From Ciona savignyi (Eukaryota; Chordata; Ascidiacea; Phlebobranchia; Cionidae): 64,000 nt of DNA. Positions 51,277-62,100 of this stretch are shown here, one piece after another (within the stretch, counting starts at the first letter, position 1; each line of letters opens with the position of its first letter). Below the pieces are notes generated by a model, which saw only the letters and a program-made list of their open reading frames with translations, ran no database searches and was not told where the DNA came from. The position numbers and the translations under genes were made by a program. The DNA lies in contig CH003241.1 of assembly GCA_000149265.1 (NCBI GenBank), forward strand, positions 319,120 through 383,119, given 5' to 3'.

Positions 51277-52096
51277 AGATGATGTGCATGATGATATTTC
51301 ATGGTGCTTAATGAGTTACTTTTAACACAAAATAGCATACAATAACATACCTAGTGGTATTCAACATGCAATCATAGATAAAGATCAATTGTCAATAAGC
51401 AATATCAACATCGCTTACATTTTTAAATATTTGATATCTATTAATGTCCAATGTGTAATTGTACCCTCATAACAAACTATATTTATTTATTTGTTGATCA
51501 GTAAATGTTATTTTAATAACTTCTTGTTGAGTTTATTAGATCATCTATTTACTGTTTTGTGAAGAGTTTATTTGTTCAAATTGTCCAAAATTATATTGTG
51601 GCGCAAACGATAAACGAAAATTAAAGCTCTGTCAACAAAAAATGTTGTTATTATTGTGAATAATACTATTCAACAGTCACTATTAAAAGTATTCCCAATT
51701 ACGTTACAATGGATTCTCTATTAAAACAACAGTGTATATGGGATAGAATACTGTATTTTATGAAGATGGAGTGAAATCAAAATTTTATAATCCTAAACCG
51801 ATTGTTAAGTGCCCTACAAAAGACCACAGATAAAAAATCAGAGAATTAGTTCGGCTGTAGATTGAATCTGGTCACATAGCTACAGTGAATTGTATGTCAA
51901 CAAGTAAAGGTGGTCTTAGTGTATTTCAATCTTAAGCAGTAAGGATGCCCATAGAAATCAGACAGGTTTAAATTTCAAACTTATAAATAATGAAATTGGA
52001 AATGAACAATTTTTGATAACACACATCGCACACAAACAATTCTAAACCAATTGCTGTACCTATTCATTGGTCTACTAAATACAAAGGGCAGTAAAA

Positions 52097-52102
52097 TTTA
52101 TT
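52097..52102 (-). terminator. candidate poly(A) signal for the KEN-box protein gene
   Basis: Minus-strand AATAAA about 90 bases past the stop codon. Confidence 0.45.
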
Positions 52103-52129
52103 GTGATGCAGTTTTGTCATTTAACATAC

Positions 52130-52163
52130 ATTATATATATGTATATATATATATAGAGAGAGA
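52130..52163. repeat. TA/GA microsatellite
   Basis: TATATATATGTATATATATATA followed by GAGAGAGA, about 30 bases before the stop codon of the minus-strand gene. Confidence 0.85.
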
Positions 52164-52190
52164 ATAGCCCGGTAATTTGCAACTGCACCA

Positions 52191-54236
52191 TTAGTTATAA
52201 TACACCTTCTTTCCACTTCTAAGTGACATGGAAGACTCATTCAATCGACTTGTATCTTTCGGTTGCGGTGTATAAAAGGAATCCTGTATCTTTTGATGCA
52301 GACGCTTTTTTTGTGTTCGTGGTGATTTTGTGGCAGATCGAATTACAGCACAACTTGATTTAATATAATTTGTTTTTTTGCTAGTCGGTATAGCTTTGCA
52401 TTTGTTTAAAGAGACTTCGATTTTTGCTTTGTGTTGTAGTTTTACTGGATCGAAAGATAAAAAATCTGTGTCATCACTTTCACTACCGGTACTTGAAGAT
52501 AATGAACGGGTCGATTTTTTTCTTTCGGAGCATGCTTTTCTGATCATTGTAGACTTTGTACAAGACATAATATTTCTAGGTGGTGTGTTTTCTTTAGCTC
52601 TTCCACTGTTGGTTCGTGGTGGGATTTTGTTTTTTTGGTTTAAATTTATTGAAAGAAAACCAGAGTCATTTTCAGACGTATCAGAAATAATTTGCCTGTT
52701 CTGTCTATGTTTCTTTGATCTGGAAATCATGGCTGGGGAGTTGGTTTGTACTGGGTGCTTTTTACGATGGACTTGTTTTAAAGTTAACACTTTCGGTGGT
52801 TTCTCTTTTAGTACTTGTTGAGGATTTAGATCTGAAGAATTTGTAAAATCAAGCTCACTACATGTTTTTCTTTTGCAGGTAGGATCAGATTTAATGGTAT
52901 TAGGAACAATTAGTCTGTTGTTAGGTGAATATTTTTTTAGCGGATAAGATTGAAAATCAGAGCGTGGAACAGTTAATAATTTGTTGGAAGACAATGATAG
53001 CGAATTTGTGGATTGAGACACTAGGTGGTTCTGTTCAGTTCTGGATTCAGAAAAATCCCGTTCGTGTCTAGATATAAATTTTGGAATAAGTTCTTTGTCC
53101 ATAGTTTCCTCGTCAGAAGAAGAATTATTGTTGTTAACAGGGCGACTACTTGCAAAGTAAATTTCGGGTGTGGTTGAAGGTTTTCTAGGTTGGCGGTACT
53201 TTGTACTTTCAGTTGTTTTTCTACCAATGTTAATTGACGATTTTCCTTTGCTAGTGCGATTAGGTTGAGTGGATATTTTTTTCCTGCCCATACACCTGTC
53301 TTCTTTGGGTGAACATAGCTGCATATCAGACAGTGTTTTTGTCATTGCTCTATGAGGAGATAATAATGAATTTGAAGATTTTACAATTCGTTGTTTGCAT
53401 CTTGATCTGGATTTAGAGATGTTCTCTTTGTGAGTGATTTCCTCGCTAGAAGAACTATCGGTTCTGATTCTAGATCGATTTTCTTTCGACATAATTGAAG
53501 ATTTGCTGGGCTGTCTAACCTTATCATGTCTAAGCAAATGACTGGAAATAATAGTGGTTTTAGGTTTCGGTAAACCAAGTTGGGGAATGGTCCAAAACGC
53601 ATCATTGTCTTCATTACTTGTATTCTTACAATCACTATTACTGGAAGAAGGTAACAATCCATTCGGGGTGTGGTATGTATCACTTGACACTTCATCAATA
53701 TTTTGCTGACCTATACTTAAAAAATCTTCTGATGAAAAGGATTCAGAATCTGAAGATGGAGGAGATAGGGAATTTCGCTCTGCGATCTTACGACAGACAT
53801 TCGATACTGCTTGAAAATGAGAAACGGATAAAATGCTGACCGTGTCGAAGTCTGGTTGCTTAGGACGATCAAAACTTGGATGAACAGGGACTGAAATCTT
53901 TCTTTGTGACCTGAAAGAGTGCTTTGAATTTGAAAAGAGCTCACTAGAGTCGGAGCTACTAGAGAGTGAATCACAGTCTTCAGAAAAGTCTAGTTTTTGT
54001 TTACAGATTGGCGAACTAGTATCAGACAAACTTGAATGCAGAATATCCAATATGTCCTGGTTTTGCTCCGGTGGATCAATTCCACTTTGTCCAGTTAGAG
54101 TATCAATAAGGGTAAAGCTGATGCCTTGTGGTAGATTCTCATATCGTCTGCAAATATTTTCGATTTCCTTATCAAATGTACTTGAACCAAATTTAGTTAA
54201 GGTGTCTAAAATTGAGTTTGTGTCCACATTTTCCAT
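52191..54236 (-). CDS. unrecognised Ser/Lys-rich 681-residue protein with three KEN boxes
   Basis: A single 681-codon frame, ATG at 54234-54236. I do not recognise the family. Composition is strongly biased to Ser, Lys, Asn and Arg, so most of it should be disordered; the first 60 residues are more ordered-looking (FDKEIENICRRYENLPQG, then FTLIDTLTGQSGI). Three KEN motifs (residues 251-253, 270-272, 548-550) are candidate APC/C-Cdh1 degrons, and many SP/TP sites with basic context occur (LSPHR, KSPRTQKK, NTPPR). An acidic-Ser stretch followed by FLS(I/F) occurs three times (about 163-175, 521-530, 585-595). The C-terminus is basic (KKRLHQK, LRSGKKVYYN). Together this suggests a nuclear, cell-cycle-regulated protein. 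The N-terminal pattern faintly recalls the HJURP/Scm3 CENP-A chaperone signature, but this is speculation. Intronless; an AG lies one base before the ATG. Confidence 0.85.
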   Translation of the reverse strand: MENVDTNSILDTLTKFGSSTFDKEIENICRRYENLPQGISFTLIDTLTGQSGIDPPEQNQDILDILHSSLSDTSSPICKQKLDFSEDCDSLSSSSDSSELFSNSKHSFRSQRKISVPVHPSFDRPKQPDFDTVSILSVSHFQAVSNVCRKIAERNSLSPPSSDSESFSSEDFLSIGQQNIDEVSSDTYHTPNGLLPSSSNSDCKNTSNEDNDAFWTIPQLGLPKPKTTIISSHLLRHDKVRQPSKSSIMSKENRSRIRTDSSSSEEITHKENISKSRSRCKQRIVKSSNSLLSPHRAMTKTLSDMQLCSPKEDRCMGRKKISTQPNRTSKGKSSINIGRKTTESTKYRQPRKPSTTPEIYFASSRPVNNNNSSSDEETMDKELIPKFISRHERDFSESRTEQNHLVSQSTNSLSLSSNKLLTVPRSDFQSYPLKKYSPNNRLIVPNTIKSDPTCKRKTCSELDFTNSSDLNPQQVLKEKPPKVLTLKQVHRKKHPVQTNSPAMISRSKKHRQNRQIISDTSENDSGFLSINLNQKNKIPPRTNSGRAKENTPPRNIMSCTKSTMIRKACSERKKSTRSLSSSTGSESDDTDFLSFDPVKLQHKAKIEVSLNKCKAIPTSKKTNYIKSSCAVIRSATKSPRTQKKRLHQKIQDSFYTPQPKDTSRLNESSMSLRSGKKVYYN

Positions 54237-54240
54237 CCTA

Positions 54241-55340
54241 TAAATAAATAAAAAATATTATTTAAAAAATATTAAGAAATAAATATGATCATCACTTGTA
54301 AAGTGCTGGTGTTGGTTCAAAACTTTACAAATGCAAAGTCTTTAACGTTCTTACTTAAATGTGGCTTTGATTAAATCAGTGGGATTTAATGGCTTGAATA
54401 AACATACAATGTAATTTATTTTATTGTTGGGAAGCCCCAATATATTGTAAACTCAAAATTAAATGAAAAAACACTTTTCTAATTAAAAGTCAACGAGACA
54501 CCAATAAAATGGGTTAAGTAGTCTTGGTGCCTCCTTATCCTAATTAAACAAAGTAGGATAACAAAAAAGATAACAAAAATAAATAATATATTTTAGGGAA
54601 CTTCAACATTATGTAAGAATAAAACTTATGCATAGAAAATTACAGAAATAATTTATATTTACAAAATAACAGTGATAATTTATATACAACATAAGTGATA
54701 ATTTATTTAAATAAAAGCAATAATTTATATACAAAATAACTGCAATAAGTTATAAAAACAATATAACCGTGACGGTGATTATTCATGTTATAATATAGGC
54801 TATATATATATATTAATGTAAAGTTTACAATATACTGGGCGGTACCCCATATCTAACATACAATAACTGATTTTTCAACAACTAAACCTATTAATTTGTA
54901 CGTCACTATAAACCCAAGTTCAAGTCATATTAGACTCTTTGTAACTTAAACATGTAATTACAAATTGACCAGCACCAGTTAAACAATATCAAATATGTAG
55001 GCCTGCAACAATACAAATTTTATTTTGGTTTCCTTTGCTGCAGCGTTTACCACCAACAATTTGAAAATAGTTGTCATATATATGTAAATAGGGGGTTAAC
55101 TGAAAATCCAACAATTAACAAAAAAACTGGCAAGATACTACAGCAAAACAGGAAGGCACCAAAAAAAAAACAAAAGTTATCTAGTTTGGTGCCTCCCTGC
55201 AATGAGCATAAGGAATATAAATTAAGTCACTTTTTACATAGGTATTGAGTGCACACGCTTCTTAGTGTTAGAAAAAAAAGAGTTAAAACTATATTTTATA
55301 TAGATATAATCAAATTTATTATCATTTTACCGTTTTAGGG
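54241..55340. other. AT-rich flank with short tandem repeats
   Basis: Upstream of the KEN-box gene. At about 54640-54760 a unit like AATAATTTATATACAAAATAAC repeats four to five times with variation. No exon supported. Confidence 0.5.
54640..54760 (+). repeat. about 33-bp tandem repeat (TAATTTATATACAAAATAAC)
   Basis: Successive units read AATTTATATTTACAAAATAAC, TAATTTATATACAACATAAG, TAATTTATTTAAATAAAAGC, TAATTTATATACAAAATAAC. Non-coding. Confidence 0.7.
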
Positions 55341-55344
55341 CTAG

Positions 55345-55588
55345 TGTACTATGCTCTGCAGTTTCTAAACTGGTCGGGTGTGTCCTTGGCCAAGGCACTT
55401 AACCAACATTGCCTAACCTCAGTGGAATGATGGGTTCTACCAAATTAACCAAACGACTAATTGCAATAGCTTTGGTAACACGACGGTGGGCGCGAAGTAA
55501 TCTGACGCTGGCGCGTGTGCCGTGTGTTAACGTCTCTTGCATTTTCCCATTTATAAGGATAAACATAACTATTCTATCCTATCCTCTT
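55345..55588 (+). repeat. tRNA-derived SINE, moderately diverged
   Basis: CTAAACTGGTCGGGTGTGTCC and CAAGGCACTTAACCAACATTGCC, then AATTGCAATAGCTTTGGTAAC and GGATAAACATAACTATTCTATCC with a TATCC tail. Confidence 0.85.
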
Positions 55589-56173
55589 AACAGAGAAAGT
55601 AAACATATGATGTAGTATCGGATAAAATAATATTTGTACTCTCTCAAACTTAAAATCGTCCAAGGTGTTGCACCGATAGTAGGAAAAAACATGAATAATT
55701 TATGTTGTGTAAACGAAAATTACCGCGAAACAAAATCTTGAGAGCTTTTAACTTTGGCGCGGAGAGCACAGAAATCACATATCATTTAAGATATCAGTGG
55801 GGGTTGTAAAACAGGAAAAAACAACTTTGTAATTGGTTCCCTTCGAATTGACGCGATATCGAATCAGGTTGAAACTTTCAGGAATCCTAACTCGCATGCC
55901 GATAGATTGTCTCGACTTTTAATATTTTCTAAAAAACAATGAGAACTCCGCTATCGGCAAAAATGTAAAAAGGCCACATTTTCAGCCATTTTGGCGTTAT
56001 CGCAGATACCTCCGGATTAGAAAGAAATATTTTCTTCAACAACCAGAATCATAAAGGCATAACTAGAATTTAAATTACCCAGTTTACCCCGGGAAATACC
56101 CCAAAATAGATTATGCATAACCAACCATAGATACTATGTTATTACTCTTTTAAATGAGGTGGAAACACAAAAC

Positions 56174-56243
56174 TAGGATAGGATAGGATATTTCATGTTT
56201 ATCCCCGTAAATGGGAAAACCAAGAGAGTTAACACACGGGCAA
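56174..56243 (-). repeat. tRNA-derived SINE, 3' end fragment
   Basis: Reversed tail AGGATAGGATAGGATATTTC plus ATGTTTATCCCCGTAAATGGG and GTTAACACACGGGCAA; the rest is absent. Confidence 0.85.
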
Positions 56244-56799
56244 AAAAGATGCGTATGCCCACACCTATCTTTAAAGTTTTTCCGGAAAAATCCCATTTAT
56301 TAAATTCGACTGAAACTAGTGATCAGTCATATTATCGTCTATATCTCCGGATTAGAAAGGTAAATTTAACTTTATTTTTTTCTTAAATTCTCTATATAAC
56401 TACAGAGTGTCAACCACGTGTTAACCACCACTATTTGTAAAACACATGTTGTATGATATATATTCATGTGAGCAGGGTCCCTAATCACAATTTGTATTTT
56501 ATACACCAAGTTTGTAGTTTGTTTTTGCAAGAATAAATGCATGGGTCCCTGAGGTAACAATTTTGTTATCCATGTTCATAGCCCAACATATTTATTGTCA
56601 TATATGTGCACGTCAGGTCCATGTTATCCAACATTCCAGAAAGTTTTAACCGGACTGCAATAGTTTTGTTTCTGCAAGCATAAACGCATGGGTGCCATAG
56701 TTATTAAACCAAAGTTATTGTTATGTGTAGTTAAAAAAGAATAATCGTGTAAGCATACCTAACATTTTACCACGACTGTTTTAAATTAAAGCCTCTTGT

Positions 56800-58625
56800 C
56801 AAGCGCTGTAATGAAATAAAGCTCAATTCCCATTACAGCCCGATTTAGTTTTTTTATGGCTTCGGGGAATTCTCCTGGGTTTAGTATATAAATTTCTCTT
56901 TTTACATATCTGGGTCATGTTATAACAATTCTTAAAGTTTTAATCCGATTTGACGATTCCTTGTTGGAGATGTCGGGCAGTATGGCGTGCCTGTTACTAT
57001 CATGATTTAGGAACAAAGCATAATTTTTGGGATATTTCCCTATATGTATTTTATTTTTTTTATTGGTAAAAAGGTGGCTATCGCACCAACATTCACCAAA
57101 TCTGAACAAAATGGGAGCAGCTGTTCTAGCGCTATGCTCCAAAGTATTTTTCCAAGTAATTTTTTCTAAGTGTTAAATCAGTGGCTAATGCATCTACATT
57201 TCATCAAATCTGATTTAAATTGGAACAGCAGTTCAAGCGCTATGCCCAGAAAAGCTATTTTTAAGAAAAAAATACTGTTTTGGTTTTTATCGTCCCAGGG
57301 GAATTCCCCTGGATTTATCATCCAAAATTTTAGTTTCTGCATATCTAGACCATGTGGTCTGACAAATTACCGAGTCATTGTGATTTCATGACCCCTTCTG
57401 GAAGATGTCGGGTCCACAAGCCATGCCTGTCAAGCGTTTAACGAAAAAATAATATATAAAAAAACGGACAAAAACTATGTGTCCCATTTTTTTCCAAATG
57501 GGACCCATTATAGTGAATAATTGTCTAGTCGAAACCAGAGTTGCGGCTTTGTGCTTTGTACTTTCTGTGTTTTCAACTGTAAGAAGATTTCTGCATATCG
57601 AAACCATGTTGTCTAACAAATGACAAAGTTTCAATGCGAATGCATTACTCCTTCTTTTGGTAGATGTCGGGGCGACATGCCGTGGCTGTCAAGCTTTTGA
57701 CGAAAAAATGGACAAAAAACAATGACCAATAATAATATATTTTTTATTAAAAAACTGTTGAACCAAAATATATCTATTGTGTTATGAACATGGATAACAA
57801 GACTGGTTTGTTATATATATCAGGAAAACAATCCGGAAATGTAGCTCACGTTCAGTCAAATTGAAAGGTAAATTAAACAAAAACCGAAGTCGGTCTTAGT
57901 TTAAGCCAGTTTAAAGATTGGCTTAAAACAAATCGAAAGTGTAGCTCGCGTTAAGTCAATCTTGCCAGGATCAAGTACTCTGAATCACTTGAACCCACGT
58001 TGGAGAATTTGCGTGTCGTTGCCTAGGCGCACAGGAGAAGTATTCCTTACACGGATGTCCAAGTGTGCGATGACAATCGTGTGGTTCTTGACTTGAAAAT
58101 CAATACAAACGTGACAAAACATGGCATAGGTATTATGCTATACGAAATAAATGGTTTGTTCTACTATATATAATCCAGCAATTGGGTTGGCTACACAGTG
58201 AAATGCAATGAGTCGGCGTGTTTCGACGGAACGACGAAAGAGTTTACAGTGCAGTGTTTACATTGAGTGTTTACTGAAAGACTGTGATTTTGTGTATAAA
58301 TCTTTTCATATATTTTCATATAGGACACTTATGTTTATCCTCGTGGGTGGAAACAACGCAAGGGACGTTTACACGCGGCCAATCATTTTTAGTAGAGGTG
58401 GAGTTAACCTTATAATCCATTGGGTTCGGATAATGTCTTCTAAGTACCCTTTCCAATTACACAAACTAGCTAGCGATCAGTTTTGAATCTACAATCTACA
58501 ACATTTTACAACAAATGTTTCGTAGTAAAATAAAGCTAAATTCCCAAAACAGCCCGATTTAGTTTTTCATGGTTTCGGGGAATTCGGGGAATCCTGGATT
58601 TAGTACATAAGTTTTAAAGGAAACT
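56800..58625. repeat. diverged repeat family (CCCGATTTAG / GAAGATGTCGGG units)
   Basis: Related segments recur at about 56815-57000, 57240-57430, 57590-57720 and 58520-58615, sharing TACAGCCCGATTTAGTTTTT, GGGGAATTC(C)CCTGG, TCTGCATATC, GATGTCGGG and GACGAAAAAATGGACAAAAA. The spacing is irregular, so it looks like decayed tandem units or overlapping copies of one element. No coding sequence seen. Confidence 0.6.
58320..58490 (-). repeat. tRNA-derived SINE, diverged
   Basis: CTTATGTTTATCCTCGTGGGTGG (3' end reversed) and ACACAAACTAGCTAGCGATCAG (body). Head eroded. Confidence 0.55.
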
Positions 58626-58750
58626 TTGAAAATTTAAACCTCTAATTCACTATGTGACCTTTAACCTAACTAATTCTTTTTGCAGACAACGTTAAATATT
58701 AATTCTTTCCAATCATAACAGGCCACGTCATTGCGTCGTTGCTACACTGA

Positions 58751-58960
58751 CTATGTTTCTTCATCAATGACGTCATCAACGACGTGTACATTCGATTCGG
58801 GGATGCCGAAACCATCGTTGATCGTCGACGATTGTGACGTTTGAATTGATTTTACGAACTCCGGGGTTTCAGGGGAACTCCCCGAGTTATCCCCGATCGG
58901 AAAAGCCCCGTCGAATAATTTTTTGAAAGAAACGAAGCGACCGCCGTAAAGCTTGAAATT
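58751..58960 (-). CDS. candidate coding exon, unknown
   Basis: Minus-strand frame ending in TAG, open from an upstream TGA at about 58993; a possible acceptor ATTTCAAG precedes CTTTACGG at about 58957. The product begins LYGGRFVSFKKLFDGAFPI and ends VDDVIDEET; codon use looks protein-like. It lies 160 bases downstream of the LIM gene stop on the same strand. It could be an alternative last exon of that gene (phase 0 would allow it, but it would destroy the third LIM domain), an exon of another gene, or chance. Confidence 0.3.
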   Translation of the reverse strand, partial: NFKLYGGRFVSFKKLFDGAFPIGDNSGSSPETPEFVKSIQTSQSSTINDGFGIPESNVHVVDDVIDEET

Positions 58961-59122
58961 ATTATTTACTTTGGTTATTGAAGCGTGCAATCATTTCCAC
59001 TGTGCATTATTACGCCAGGTAAGGATATTGTTACGTAGCATAGAAACGCTTTTTAATTGAACTTGTTAAACTTCCTTATATCCCAATACGAAAAAAAATT
59101 GAGAATGAGATTGCTTCCTTGT

Positions 59123-62100
59123 TTATTTGCAATTGTGACAAAAGGGGAACCCCCCACGCCGGACGAATCTCTTCCCGTTTAAATTGCGACGACATTTCTG
59201 AAAAGAAATATTCAGTGTTAGCAACGTAGGTTGAAAAATCATATAAAAAGGAAGCAACTTGGCCTTTTTAAAATTTTACTTTAAAATAAAAGTTGCAACG
59301 TTGGTGGGAAATCCCCTTTCGTATCACCCGGTGGGAAGCTTCTTGGCGAGACTTATGATGCAGACGAAAGGTCGTGGGTTCGAAACCAGCTGATAGCGAG
59401 TTATATTTGCCTTTAAGCAAGCGGAAATTGACTGAACCAAGTGGATTTATATTTATTAGATATTTAACAAACTACAAATAGCCTCTTAGCAATAGCTTCG
59501 GTAGCCCAACAGTGGGAAGAGGTAAACCGACGATTGCCAGTGTGGTGACGCTATCTAGGAGGGTATAACTTCAACCCACAGCCGATCGTGTGGCTGAATG
59601 GTTAATGCGGGCGATATATACAGCATTTTTATAAATATAAACTCGTAGAAACGAGCCCACCATGGGTTCGAGACTGACTGGTAAAAAAACGTAAATTTTA
59701 TGGTTACCATCTGTAAAACAACATCCTTGGTCAAAATACTGATTTTAATTTTTTGCAATAAAGGTCATTATGCCGAATTACGTGATAATAGCCACTTTAT
59801 TCTGGTTGTTACCTGACAATTAAAGCATCTGTCATGCCATTTCTGGTCGATTGCTTTTATTTCCGAATCCCCCGGTCCAATCAGCTTCCTGCATGCGTAA
59901 CACGTGACTGCGAACAATCTCTGGTGGTCTGAACAAATAAGTCTATTACATCATGAATTGTGTATATGACGTCATGAATTAAATCGCAAAAGCAGTCATT
60001 TTCACTTTACCATTCACACATTTGAACACGGATAACGCTTAGATGAGGGAAGGTGGGGAAATTGCTCAATAAAACTATGGAAATCTGACCCTGACATAAA
60101 CATAGATATCACCGTAGAACCAAATATGGAGCCCATCTTATTTTAGTCAGCAGATTCTCTTTTCCTATTAGTATTCCCGCTGTACACAAAGCGTTGTGTG
60201 ATAAAGGCTCGTAGTTTACGTGCGAAAAGCCTTTTCAAGCAAACAATAAATAATACGGAGTGAGTTTTAACTGTCTATCCTGTTTTGGCACGTTTCGTAC
60301 GGAAGGAAAGATCTTGTGCATTTGTGTCAAGGTAAGTGCAATGGCAGTAATGAATAAATAGTGCAAACCACGTCCAGAGCAAAATCTAAATTTCTTTCAA
60401 TCAAATAAATCGGAAGGGTGGGCGTGTCGCTTTTTACCGAAGGATTGTAGATTCGAAACTGGCAGGTTAAGAATTATTCCTCCATAGTTTTAGCGAGAAG
60501 TTTCCCCTAGTGTTGTCCGATGTCGTACAATCAGAAACTTATGACAAGTGCCTGGCAAAACAAAACCGACAGAACAAACACGCCTAACATTTTTCGTCCG
60601 TAATTTTCGAAATAAATATCACACCAAGTCATCGAATATGCGCAGTTAAATCAATATTTTGTCATTCTTATTCAGTAACTTACCGGTATCGCAGTACACT
60701 TTCCCGCCTTCCATATGGAACACACCGTCGTACATGGGCTGCCCGCACGCCGCACACACAAAACAAGCAAGATGCCATTGACAATTCAATGCTCGGAATG
60801 CCTCCTATGACATCATAGACTCGATTTAGGTGTGGTGTAGTATAGCTAGTTATGTTGGGATAGTGAGGGGGGTATTTATGTTTATCTTGGGGTAAATACA
60901 TGTTTTTGTTTCACCTCCAGCGCTAGTGCAGTGTGTTGTTTAGAATTTATACATAATTGCACCTATTTAACCAGTGAGGGTTTCTATAACGCCCGCCGCT
61001 TTATCCCAGCAGGCGACTGGTTTCGAATCAAAAACCGTTCGGTCGTTGGTCCGGCGGAGTGGCTTGGTGGTTTAGCGCGTCGTCATTAAAAGGTTGGTTG
61101 CTTCAATCATAAACGACACGCAGCAATAGCTCCGGTTAACTGACGGTTGCACGAGGTAATCTGACCCTAGTTACCTTACCAAATTAAAGGAACGTATGAA
61201 TCATACACAACACACTGCAATAGCTCCGGTAACTCGACGGTATGCACGAGGTGATTTGACGATTGCCCATGTTTTAACCTCCTTGAATTTTTCATTCACG
61301 AGGATAAACATAAATATCCTATCCTATTGATATAGCCCCCCTGTTGTTCAAGAGTCACCCGACTGCTCGTCGTCTGTAACATTTGTTTGGTTCTGCAGAT
61401 TTGTTACCAGTACATTGGAAAAACTAAAAAGAGAAAAGAAGGTAAACTGCACACTTAAACGAAAATTAGGGCGTAAGGGTAAGTGTTAAAGGCGAGGTGT
61501 ATAAGTAAGGGCGACTATTGGGGTTAAAGTTAGTATTTGGGGGAGATTGAATTTAGTTTTCATAGTTTTGTTGGTAGTTTTCCTCCTTTTAGTGTTGCCA
61601 GAATATATTTTATCCTACCCACAAAACTTACCTCAAAGATGGGTTTGTTGCATTTTAAGCAAGGTTGGGAGAAATATTGGTTGTGGCAATTGACACAATA
61701 TGGCTTCCCACCGTCCACTATAAACCCGGAGTCCAAACTACCTTGACAGTTTGGTGCAGAACAAACGAAGCAAAGTTTGTGAAAGTTGATTCCTTCCACT
61801 GTCGAGTATTCTCCACCGCTGGATGGCGGGATAAATAAGTTTTTTCGAAAGGGACAACAACAATAGTACGGTCATGTGGCCGAATGTTAACGCGACCGAT
61901 ACATATACCGACTACTATACAAAAAACACGGTCCTTGTGACGAGCCCATCATGGGTTAGAAACTTGACTCGGTAAAAAAAACAGCAATAGTACGGTCGTG
62001 TGGCCGAATGGTTAACGCGATCGATACATATACCAACTACTATACAAAAAAAACGGTCCTGGTGACGAGCCCATCATGGTATAGAAACTTGGCTCGGTAA

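Larger units (their letters stand above)
51277..52190. other. convergent 3' flanks of AP-3 mu and the KEN-box protein
   Basis: No exon supported. Contains ATTAAA near 51622 as a possible AP-3 mu poly(A) signal, a minus-strand AATAAA at 52097-52102 for the gene on the right, and an AT/AG microsatellite at about 52130-52163. Confidence 0.5.

Noticed and set aside
52378-52821. 147-codon plus-strand frame
   Set aside because: Antisense shadow of the 681-codon gene.
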